Assembly (NCBI GenBank): GCA_938074515.1
Contig: CALJFV010000011.1
Span: forward strand, 1 to 8,598
Reading direction: 5' to 3'
From: an uncultured Flavobacteriaceae bacterium
GTDB taxonomy: Bacteria; Bacteroidota; Bacteroidia; Flavobacteriales; Flavobacteriaceae
Length of the DNA: 8,598 nucleotides
In this document: positions 1 to 6,896 of the stretch, piece after piece
How positions within the stretch are numbered: the first letter of the stretch is position 1
Layout: each line of letters starts with the position of its first letter
Notes under the pieces: generated by a model
Databases searched by the model: none
What the model saw: the letters and a program-made list of their open reading frames with translations, nothing else
Told to the model about the DNA's origin: nothing
Made by a program: the position numbers and the translations under genes

Positions 1-1295
<1,295 letters not shown>

Positions 1296-1315
1296 TCAGA
1301 ACCAAAAACAACACG

Positions 1316-1591
1316 ATGTATTTAGAAATAGTCACACCAGAAGCTTCGTTAGTCCAAGGAGAAGTCACTAGCGTTAGTGTGCCCGGGACCGATGGTGCCT
1401 TTCAAATGCTTGAAAATCACGCGGCCATTGTCTCAACCCTAGTTGCTGGAGAAGTAAAGTTTGTCGGACAGCCAAAAATTACTGAGGCCTATAAAAACAA
1501 GTTCACTCAAAAGGATGGTGCTTGGTATTTGGCCATTAAAAGCGGAACGGTACAGATGGTGGATAATAAAATCATTGTTCTGGCAGATTAA
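1316..1591 (+). CDS. atpC: F1F0 ATP synthase subunit epsilon, short one-domain form
   Basis: Epsilon subunit of the F1 central stalk, which couples rotation of gamma and the c-ring to beta. The 91 residues cover only the N-terminal beta-sandwich: MYLEIVTPEASLVQGEV, then the G-A-F-Q-M-L-E-N-H-A-A-I-V-S-T-L segment that corresponds to GxFGVLPGHAPLLTAL in other bacteria, and a last strand GTVQMVDNKIIVLAD. The C-terminal two-helix domain that gives E. coli epsilon (about 139 residues) its inhibitory function is absent. The gene ends normally and is followed by a terminator, so this is a natural short form, not a truncation by mutation. It starts 20 bases after the atpD stop, with an A-rich upstream (AACCAAAAACAACACG) and no Shine-Dalgarno match. 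A separate atpD-atpC pair, apart from the other atp genes, is what I recall for Bacteroidota. Confidence 0.97.
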   Translation: MYLEIVTPEASLVQGEVTSVSVPGTDGAFQMLENHAAIVSTLVAGEVKFVGQPKITEAYKNKFTQKDGAWYLAIKSGTVQMVDNKIIVLAD

Positions 1592-1610
1592 TTTTTACCT
1601 ATACGATTCC

Positions 1611-1639
1611 TAAAAAAGCCTCAACTTGAGGCTTTTTTA
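1611..1639 (+). terminator. Intrinsic terminator of the atpDC operon
   Basis: Perfect inverted repeat AAAAAAGCCTC (1612-1622) / GAGGCTTTTTT (1628-1638) with loop AACTT; T1611-A1639 adds one more pair. The GC core GCCTC/GAGGC followed by six T is a classical Rho-independent terminator, 20 bases after the atpC stop. The A-run on the other arm means it could also act on the minus strand, but no minus-strand gene feeds into it. Confidence 0.93.
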
Positions 1640-1657
1640 ATGGAATGTAATGACGTG

Positions 1658-1687
1658 TTTCGGATAATGTGCTGATTATTAATTTTG
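1658..1687 (+). promoter_or_regulatory. Candidate Bacteroidota-type promoter for the receptor-oxygenase operon
   Basis: TAATTTTG at 1680-1687 matches exactly the TAnnTTTG -7 box known from Bacteroides and Flavobacterium. An imperfect -33 box TTTC (1658-1661, 3 of 4 to TTTG) lies 18 bases upstream. The box ends only 12 bases before the ATG, so the predicted leader is under 10 bases. It sits directly after the atpC terminator, where a new promoter is needed. The 13 bases TTAATTTTGTAAA (1679-1691) recur exactly before ssb. Confidence 0.6.
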
Positions 1688-1699
1688 TAAATTGCTGAG

Positions 1700-3580
1700 A
1701 TGAAATTATCAAACAAAAACTTAGTTCGAGCCATTATTGCGATGGCAGGGTTTATGCCTTACCCAATTTTGGGCCAAGATGGTTTTTCTGCGGCCGCTCA
1801 GGGGCAATTAATGGATTCCATAATTCAATCCCCGGAGTCTCTTGATGCGGTCGTACTCTCGGGAACTCGGCTTATGATTCCATTTTCTCAGCAGTCGCGT
1901 TCGATAACCACCATAGAAGCCGAACAAATTCAGTCCTCCCCTGCAAGTAGTTTGGCAGAACTATTACAACAAGAGGCCGGCGTTGATATTCGTCGTAGAG
2001 GGCCCATGGGGAGCCAGGCCGATCTCTACATTCGCGGGGGAAGCTTTGATCAGACGCTTTTGCTCATAGATGGAATAAAACTCGAAGATGCCCAAACAGG
2101 ACATCATACGTTAAATGCCGCACTCCCTCTAGAATTAATTGAGCGAATAGAGATCATAAAGGGTCCAGCGGCACGCGTTTACGGGCAAAATGCCTTCACT
2201 GGAGCAATTAATATTGTCACTAAATCCGACTTCAAAGATGCGATAGACCTTCGTTTAAGTGGTGGTTCATTTGAACAGATCAATGGAGGGTTTACGGCTT
2301 ATAAGGCCTTAGATAATAGTGCCCATATGGTACATGTATCGCGCTATACATCCAGAGGATATCGGTACAACACGGATTATGATCAATCTAATTATACCCT
2401 AAAAAGTACGTTCAATAAACGCACTCAGCCCATAAATTTTTTGGCAAGCCTTTCAGAGCGCGCCTTTGGCGCAAATGGATTCTATGCATCCCCTTCGGCT
2501 ACGGATCAGTTTGAGTCTACCCAGACGAGTCTAGTGGGAGTACAGACACAAATTGAGCGCCAAAGTTGGATTTGGACTCCGCGTGTATATTGGCGACGTA
2601 ATCAAGATGAATATATATACTTGCGCAATGACCCTACCGTCTACCGTAATTTGCATACAACAAATAAGCTCGCTGCAGAACTCCATGGTCAGTGGGACAA
2701 TGCATTGGGAACAACAGGCATTGGCGTGGATTTGGCACAAACTTTTCTGTCGAGTAACAATCTTGGTGATCGTTCGCGTTTCGCGTCCACCTTGTTTATA
2801 GAACACAGGTTCCAATTCTTTCAAAGTAAATTGGATGTGATTCCCGGTGTTGCCGCGACCTCATTCTCGGATTTTGGAACCTTTGCTTATCCAGGGATTG
2901 ATGTGGGGTATGCCATTAATCGCCATTGGAGAATTTATTCAAATATGGGCTTTACGTATCGGATCCCTACCTACACCGATCTTTTTTATAGTGATCCAAA
3001 TACTTTAGGTGATGCCGATCTAGAACCTGAGAAAGCATTGGCTTATGAATTAGGATTGAGACTAAAAGATGGCGCACTTACAGTGAATGCAGCTTGGTTC
3101 AGACGTGATGCTAATAACTTAATTGATTATGTAAAAAACAGTGCAGAGGATCTTTGGCAAGCAGCAAACGTACGTGGCTTATTGACCCAAGGTTGGGAGG
3201 CTAATGTCCAATATGCGCTAGCGGGACAAAATATGACGCATAATTTTCAACTTGGTTATACCCGAATTGACGATGACCTTTCAATCGCCCCCGAGGAATT
3301 TTCTCGATACTCGATAAACTCATTTAAACATAGAGCCATTGGGCAGTGGCGTATGCTTTGGTCTAAGAAGTGGGAAGGAACAATAATGTACAAGTACGGA
3401 AAACGTGAAGCTCAAGAGGCGTTTAATGTTGCGGACGTTTCATTACTCTATCACCAGTCGAGATATACATTGCGTCTTGCGGCGGAAAATATTTTTGGCA
3501 CGGAATATAGTGAGACCAACCTAGTGCCAATGCCCAAGGGAGTGGTTCTGCTTGAATTAATTTATAAACTCACGCCTTGA
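1700..3580 (+). CDS. TonB-dependent outer-membrane receptor (BtuB-like size, substrate unknown)
   Basis: 626-residue outer-membrane beta-barrel that imports a scarce substrate using TonB/ExbBD energy. N-terminal signal peptide (positive MKLSNKNLVR, then a hydrophobic stretch ending near PILG, residue 25). A TonB-box-like segment LDAVVLSGT lies at residues 48-56. Plug domain at about 60-175 with I-R-G-G-S-F-D-Q-T-L-L-L-I-D-G, E-R-I-E-I-I-K-G-P-A and Y-G-x-N-A-F-T-G-A-I-N-I-V-T-K. The rest is a barrel with aromatic-rich strands, including YRIPTYTDLFYSDP and DLEPEKALAYELGL typical of the C-terminal half. Size and layout resemble BtuB and small siderophore/cobalamin receptors. There is no N-terminal carboxypeptidase-like domain and no SusD neighbour, so it is not a SusC glycan importer. 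The barrel ends in YKLTP instead of the usual terminal aromatic. Its stop overlaps the downstream oxygenase start, implying coupled expression. The substrate cannot be read from the sequence. Confidence 0.94.
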   Translation: MKLSNKNLVRAIIAMAGFMPYPILGQDGFSAAAQGQLMDSIIQSPESLDAVVLSGTRLMIPFSQQSRSITTIEAEQIQSSPASSLAELLQQEAGVDIRRRGPMGSQADLYIRGGSFDQTLLLIDGIKLEDAQTGHHTLNAALPLELIERIEIIKGPAARVYGQNAFTGAINIVTKSDFKDAIDLRLSGGSFEQINGGFTAYKALDNSAHMVHVSRYTSRGYRYNTDYDQSNYTLKSTFNKRTQPINFLASLSERAFGANGFYASPSATDQFESTQTSLVGVQTQIERQSWIWTPRVYWRRNQDEYIYLRNDPTVYRNLHTTNKLAAELHGQWDNALGTTGIGVDLAQTFLSSNNLGDRSRFASTLFIEHRFQFFQSKLDVIPGVAATSFSDFGTFAYPGIDVGYAINRHWRIYSNMGFTYRIPTYTDLFYSDPNTLGDADLEPEKALAYELGLRLKDGALTVNAAWFRRDANNLIDYVKNSAEDLWQAANVRGLLTQGWEANVQYALAGQNMTHNFQLGYTRIDDDLSIAPEEFSRYSINSFKHRAIGQWRMLWSKKWEGTIMYKYGKREAQEAFNVADVSLLYHQSRYTLRLAAENIFGTEYSETNLVPMPKGVVLLELIYKLTP

Positions 3581-4464
3581 TGAACTTAAAGTCTATAGAT
3601 CGCGTTTGTGGACTCTCAAAGAAGGATTTTCTTCAACAATATTTTGAACCTCAGAAGCCGGTAATTCTTGAAGATGCCATAAGCAATTGGCCGGCATATG
3701 AGCAGTGGAACTTTGATTATATACGTCGGGTTGCGGGGAACAAAACAGTCCCGCTCTATGACGATCGTCCCGTGGATCACAAGGATGGATTTAATGAGCC
3801 TCATGCTACCATGAATATGGCAGACTATATTGATTTGCTTGAGCGAGAGCCTACCAAGTTTCGTATTTTCTTATGGAATCTACTCAAAGAAGTGCCCGAG
3901 CTTCAAAAAGATTTTAAACAACTGGATTTAGGATTGCCTATTTTAAAAGGCTTGCCTATGCTGTTTTTTGGTGGCCAAAAGAGTTACACCTTCATGCATT
4001 ACGATATTGATTTAGCCAATATCTTTCACATCCATTTTCAGGGTGAGAAACGGGTTGTTTTATTTGATCAAAAACAGACTGAGTTTATGTATAAGGTGCC
4101 TCACTCTTTAATTGTGCGTGAGGACATTGACTTTGCGAATCCCGATTACATAAAGTGGCCAGGGCTTAATCTCATTAAAGGATTTGAAGGGACACTAAAG
4201 CACGGTGATGTGCTCTATATGCCTGAGGGATATTGGCATTATATGCAATATATATCAGCAGGATTTTCGATGAGTCTACGTGCTATGCCCCGTAAACCAC
4301 GGCATTTGACTAAGGCTTTGTACAATATATTTATCATGCGTTATTACGATCAGTTGATGCGTCGCCTTAAGGGTCAAGCTTGGATTGATTATAAAAATGA
4401 ACAGGCGATCGCTCAGACAAAAAAAAATATTGTCCGATTTCAGGCCAGTAATAGGGCCTCATAA
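3580..4464 (+). CDS. Cupin_8/JmjC-type putative Fe(II)/2-oxoglutarate-dependent oxygenase
   Basis: 294-residue protein resembling the cupin_8 family (relatives of FIH-type hydroxylases), probably cytoplasmic as no signal peptide or membrane segment is seen. The N-terminal part has the family signature F-x-x-x-Y-F-E-P-Q-K-P-V-I-L-E-D-A-I-S-N-W-P. The iron ligands are visible as the HxD pair at H140/D142 (F-M-H-Y-D-I-D) and the distal H220 (P-E-G-Y-W-H-Y-M). K157 in Q-G-E-K-R-V-V-L-F-D aligns with the 2-oxoglutarate-binding Lys of FIH (K214). G-D-V-L-Y-M-P-E-G-Y-W-H is the standard strand before the last ligand. The C-terminal 55 residues are basic and helical. The ATG at 3580 is preferred over the in-frame TTG at 3577, because TGATG links the receptor stop to this start. 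Its last 25 bases overlap the end of recX on the other strand. Family and chemistry are well supported; the substrate (protein, peptide or small molecule) is unknown. Confidence 0.9.
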   Translation: MNLKSIDRVCGLSKKDFLQQYFEPQKPVILEDAISNWPAYEQWNFDYIRRVAGNKTVPLYDDRPVDHKDGFNEPHATMNMADYIDLLEREPTKFRIFLWNLLKEVPELQKDFKQLDLGLPILKGLPMLFFGGQKSYTFMHYDIDLANIFHIHFQGEKRVVLFDQKQTEFMYKVPHSLIVREDIDFANPDYIKWPGLNLIKGFEGTLKHGDVLYMPEGYWHYMQYISAGFSMSLRAMPRKPRHLTKALYNIFIMRYYDQLMRRLKGQAWIDYKNEQAIAQTKKNIVRFQASNRAS

Positions 4465-4913
4465 ATCAGTTCTGTTTCCCACCCCCTGTAGGCCAAATAG
4501 TCGAATAGTTTTCGCTTTTTCTTGCTCAGATTTGTTTCATTTGAGAGTTCATTTAACCTTTTTTTGACCAATTCATCAAAGGTTTCTCTGTAGGCATCCG
4601 GTTCAATTTGTGCGAGTCCTAATTTGATGTTATAAACACTTACGCCGTGCTGTTTGAGTCCTTGAGTAATGCGTTTTCTACCCCATTTCTTGATGCGAAA
4701 TTTTCCGCGACTATAGGCCTGGGCGAAACGCGATTCATTGAGAAAATTATGTTGAATTAAATGGGTAATGATCACCTCTTGTGCCTGTGGAATCATCCTC
4801 ATCTTATAGAGTTGTTCTTCTACTTGTTTATGAGAACGCTCCTGATAAGTACAGTAACGTTCGAGTTTTTCTTTAGCCTCTTCAAGAGTATACGAGGGCA
4901 CCGAATTTTTCAT
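4440..4913 (-). CDS. recX: Regulatory protein RecX
   Basis: 157-residue all-helical protein of the RecX family, which binds RecA and its filaments and modulates recombinase and SOS activity. Visible family features: Y-T-L-E-E-A-K-E-K-L-E-R-Y-C-x-Y-Q-E-R-S, then L-I-Q-H-N-F-L-N-E-S-R-F-A-Q-A-Y-S-R-G-K, equivalent to the FLdDeRFAxxyvrxk core, followed by the basic I-K-K-W-G-R-K-R-I-T-Q-G-L-K-Q-H-G and a third helical repeat K-K-R-K-L-F-D-Y-L-A-Y-R-G. I chose the start at 4913 (MKNSVPSYTLEEAK). The frame stays open to an ATG at 5012, but the extra 33 residues show no family similarity and that ATG abuts the upstream gene's terminator. TATCTTTA (minus strand, 4925-4918) differs by one base from the TAnnTTTG promoter box and lies just before the start. 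recA is not in the window. Length is normal for the phylum. Confidence 0.93.
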   Translation of the reverse strand: MKNSVPSYTLEEAKEKLERYCTYQERSHKQVEEQLYKMRMIPQAQEVIITHLIQHNFLNESRFAQAYSRGKFRIKKWGRKRITQGLKQHGVSVYNIKLGLAQIEPDAYRETFDELVKKRLNELSNETNLSKKKRKLFDYLAYRGWETELIYEALLLA

Positions 4914-5012
4914 GAAATAAAGATAATCAATCTTAATGGTCAGAGATGCTTGATTTAAAGTTGGGCTGTTTCCTTCTGTAAAGGTTCGCAAGGATTTATA
5001 AAAATAGGGCAT

Positions 5013-5044
5013 AAAAAAACCCCTCCTGTTAAGGGAGGGGTTTT
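5013..5044 (-). terminator. Intrinsic terminator of the rng transcript
   Basis: Read on the minus strand, AAAACCCCTCC (5044-5034) pairs with GGAGGGGTTTT (5026-5016) around a 7-base loop, and the T-run continues to seven T (5019-5013). The 11-bp stem with a GC-rich core starts four bases after the nuclease stop codon. On the plus strand only four T follow the stem, so it is mainly a minus-strand terminator. It separates the nuclease transcript from recX. Confidence 0.93.
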
Positions 5045-5048
5045 AGTT

Positions 5049-6590
5049 CTATATATCATTTCCTTTATCGTCTTGGAAATGATATTCTAGGTACGTGTAA
5101 GCATCTCTAGGTTGAATTCTAATCCATTGTTTGTGCTCCAAAAACCATTTGGTGCGCACAGATGGAAAGCCTTTGGTTAAAAAGGCTGCTATAAAAGGAT
5201 GTGTGTTTAAGGTTATCTTTTTATAGTCTTTGTTAACAAGCTTTTTCAGCTCTTCGCCAATTTTTTGTACCACAACAATTGGGGCCTCAATTTCATCACT
5301 TTCACCCGAATTTGGGTTGATTTCTCGTGTTTTAATATTGACCTCTGGTCTAACACGCTGTCTCGTGATTTGGATGAGTCCAAATTTGCTGGGGGGAAGA
5401 ATCTTATGCTTGGCTTTATCATCACTCATTTCATCGCGAAGATGATTGAACAATTTTTTGCGGTGTTCAGCTTTTGCCATATCGATGAAATCGACAACAA
5501 TGATGCCACCCATATCTCGTAATCTGAGTTGACGGGCTACTTCACTTGCTGCTAATAAATTGACTTCCAAAGCAGTGTCCTCTTGAGTATTGGACTTATT
5601 GCTTCGGTTGCCACTGTTGACATCAATGACATGGAGTGCTTCGGTATGCTCGATTACTAAATAGGAACCTTTTGCTCCCGAAACTGTTTTGCCGAATGAA
5701 GTCTTAATCTGCCGTTCGATACCGAATTTTTCGAAAATAGGTATTTTGGCGTCATAAAGCTTCACGATATTCTCCTGTTTTGGTGCAATGGCTTGCACGT
5801 AATCTTTTATTTGATAAAATAGGGTTTCATCATCGATATGAATGGCCGAAAATGAATCGTTCAATAAATCTCGAATTATGGATGATCCTCTATTCATCTC
5901 ACTAAGCACTTTACTTGGGAGGTGCGCCCGATGTAGCTTTTTACACATCGCTGTCCAGCGATCTATAAGATTTTGTAAATCTCTATCCAGTTCTGCTACT
6001 TTTTTACCCTCTGCTACGGTTCGTATGATGACCCCAAATCCTTTTGGTCTTATGCTTTGAATCAGACGTTTTAGGCGCTCTTTTTCTTCATTAGATTCAA
6101 TTTTTTGTGAAATTGAAACTCGATCAGAAAAAGGAACCAAAACAATATACCGACCAGCTAAAGAAAGCTCCGAACTGATGCGCGGACCTTTGGTGGAGAT
6201 AGGTTCTTTTACGATTTGTACCAGAATTGATTGATTATTTTTTATGGCATCATTAATGGTACCATTTTTATCAATCTCTTTTTGTAATGGGAATTCTTTT
6301 AAGGAGTAATCTCTTAATTTTCCTGTGCTTACACGTTTTACGAAATCTAAAGTCGACAGAATTTTTGGTCCTAAATCATGATAATGCAAAAAGGCATCTT
6401 TTTCATAACCCACATTAACAAATGCGGCATTGAGACCAGGGACAGTTTTTCTTACTTTGGAGATAAACACGTCTCCAACCGAATATTTATTGTCCTCTGC
6501 TTCCTTGTGGAGTTCGATTAGTTTTCCATCTTTTAAAAGGGCAAAATCAACTTGTTGTGAACTGGATCTTACTATTAATTCGTAGTTCAC
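5049..6590 (-). CDS. rng: Ribonuclease E/G family endoribonuclease (RNase G type)
   Basis: 513-residue single-strand-specific endoribonuclease for rRNA maturation and mRNA decay. The RNase H-like N-terminus (ELIVRSSSQQVDFALLKDGK) is interrupted by an S1 RNA-binding domain at about 36-128 (S-V-G-D-V-F-I-S-K-V, G-L-N-A-A-F-V-N-V-G). The 5'-monophosphate sensor matches E. coli R169/T170 at R190/T191 (V-I-I-R-T-V-A-E-G-K). The Mg-binding catalytic centre is D323 with N325 (V-I-D-V-N-S-G-N) and D367 (I-V-V-D-F-I-D-M). The zinc-link CPxC motif that joins subunits in E. coli RNase E is missing: only one Cys (C216) exists in the protein. There is no long C-terminal degradosome scaffold, so it is RNase G-like in length. 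The start is GTG at 6590, giving the family N-terminus; no ATG fits. It is the last gene of the HU-miniprotein-rng cluster, with a 169-bp structured leader and its own terminator. Confidence 0.95.
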   Translation of the reverse strand: MNYELIVRSSSQQVDFALLKDGKLIELHKEAEDNKYSVGDVFISKVRKTVPGLNAAFVNVGYEKDAFLHYHDLGPKILSTLDFVKRVSTGKLRDYSLKEFPLQKEIDKNGTINDAIKNNQSILVQIVKEPISTKGPRISSELSLAGRYIVLVPFSDRVSISQKIESNEEKERLKRLIQSIRPKGFGVIIRTVAEGKKVAELDRDLQNLIDRWTAMCKKLHRAHLPSKVLSEMNRGSSIIRDLLNDSFSAIHIDDETLFYQIKDYVQAIAPKQENIVKLYDAKIPIFEKFGIERQIKTSFGKTVSGAKGSYLVIEHTEALHVIDVNSGNRSNKSNTQEDTALEVNLLAASEVARQLRLRDMGGIIVVDFIDMAKAEHRKKLFNHLRDEMSDDKAKHKILPPSKFGLIQITRQRVRPEVNIKTREINPNSGESDEIEAPIVVVQKIGEELKKLVNKDYKKITLNTHPFIAAFLTKGFPSVRTKWFLEHKQWIRIQPRDAYTYLEYHFQDDKGNDI

Positions 6591-6650
6591 GGTAATTAAT
6601 TTTTATCCCAGACCATAATAATGGACGGGATGGATTAAACAATTTTTAAC

Positions 6651-6691
6651 ACAGGATCAAAATCAACGGCGTTGATTTTGATAAAACCTGT
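6651..6691. repeat. Inverted repeat A: 12-bp perfect stem extended by a 5-bp stem
   Basis: ATCAAAATCAAC (6656-6667) and GTTGATTTTGAT (6671-6682) are perfect reverse complements around the 3-base spacer GGC. Outside them ACAGG (6651-6655) pairs with CCTGT (6687-6691), with AAAA (6683-6686) as a one-sided bulge: 17 base pairs in all. On the rng-sense strand no T-run follows (GTTAAAAATTG), so it does not look like a terminator in that direction. Confidence 0.85.
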
Positions 6692-6723
6692 AGAAATAAG
6701 CAAATTGTATGAACTTATTTCTA
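6691..6723. repeat. Inverted repeat B: 10-bp perfect stem abutting repeat A
   Basis: TAGAAATAAG (6691-6700) and CTTATTTCTA (6714-6723) are perfect reverse complements with a 13-base loop. The stem begins at the last base of repeat A, so the two hairpins would stack end to end and compete for base 6691. It is AT-rich, with no T-run on the rng-sense strand. Confidence 0.75.
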
Positions 6724-6741
6724 TGTCAAAGAACATTAGTT

Positions 6742-6768
6742 AAAAAGGTAATTTATAAATTACTTTTT
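6742..6768 (-). terminator. Weak terminator-like hairpin at the end of the 30-residue gene
   Basis: A perfect 16-bp palindrome GTAATTTATAAATTAC (6748-6763) covers the stop codon of the small basic gene. On the minus strand it can fold as GTAATT/AATTAC with loop TATA. After a single C bulge, the following TTTTT (6746-6742) can also pair with the AAAAA (6768-6764) before the palindrome. Hairpin plus T-run resembles an intrinsic terminator, but the stem is nearly all A/T and therefore weak. It may reduce, not stop, read-through from HU into rng. Confidence 0.35.
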
Positions 6769-6852
6769 CTTCTTGTGGCGGTTTGCGCGTCTACGCTTCT
6801 TGCGCTTGTGCGTCGCAACCTTGTGTCTTTTTCTTTTTTTACCACTTGGCAT
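6760..6852 (-). CDS. 30-residue very basic protein, probable small ribosomal protein (AURKAIP1/COX24, bS22-like)
   Basis: Short gene of 30 codons, starting MPSGKKRKRHK and ending NRHKKKK. Eighteen of 30 residues are Lys or Arg and three more are His; there is no acidic residue. I recall a nearly identical ORF beginning MPSGKKRKRHK throughout Bacteroidota. The spacing K-K-R-x-x-x-K-x-x-x-H-K-x-K-K-R-x-R-x-x-R resembles the AURKAIP1/COX24 domain, which includes mycobacterial bS22 and mitochondrial mS38, both small-subunit ribosomal proteins. That family link is inference from the pattern. The gene starts 44 bases after the HU stop on the same strand, with no TAnnTTTG box between them, so it is probably co-transcribed with HU and leads towards rng. 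Random basic translation from A-rich DNA is unlikely, because the codons used (CGC, CAC, GCG, CGT) are GC-rich within an AT-rich surround. Confidence 0.85.
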   Translation of the reverse strand: MPSGKKRKRHKVATHKRKKRRRANRHKKKK

Positions 6853-6896
6853 ACGGTATATGATTTAACGCTCGACTAAGCCGAACTAATGAATAT

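Larger units (their letters stand above)
6643..6746 (-). other. Candidate structured leader RNA upstream of rng (multi-branch fold)
   Basis: The non-coding stretch before the nuclease holds nested inverted repeats. An outer 8-bp pairing, TTTTTAAC (6643-6650) with GTTAAAAA (6739-6746), encloses two abutting hairpins at 6651-6691 and 6691-6723. Together these give a three-way-junction outline in RNA. Read on the minus strand it lies between the 30-residue gene and rng, thus in the rng leader or an intercistronic segment. The E. coli rne leader has hairpins through which the enzyme controls its own mRNA; a similar role here is inference. The outer stem is AT-rich and could be chance; the two inner hairpins are perfect and much less likely to be. 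Confidence 0.45.

Noticed and set aside
3577..3579. TTG start for the oxygenase
   Set aside because: It would add one Met before the ATG at 3580. The ATG overlapping the receptor stop (TGATG) is a far commoner arrangement.
4442..4459. Short inverted repeat AGGCC/GGCCT as a terminator for the converging genes
   Set aside because: The stem is only 5 bp with an 8-base loop, no T-run follows on either strand, and it lies within coding sequence of both genes.
4385..4567. Plus-strand 60-codon frame across the end of the oxygenase gene
   Set aside because: It lies over the end of the oxygenase and antisense to recX, has no family resemblance, and has composition that follows from the genes it overlaps.
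4914..5012. N-terminal extension of RecX by 33 codons
   Set aside because: The upstream ATG touches the terminator of the nuclease gene and the added residues do not resemble RecX, whereas MKNSVPSYTLEEAK matches the family start.
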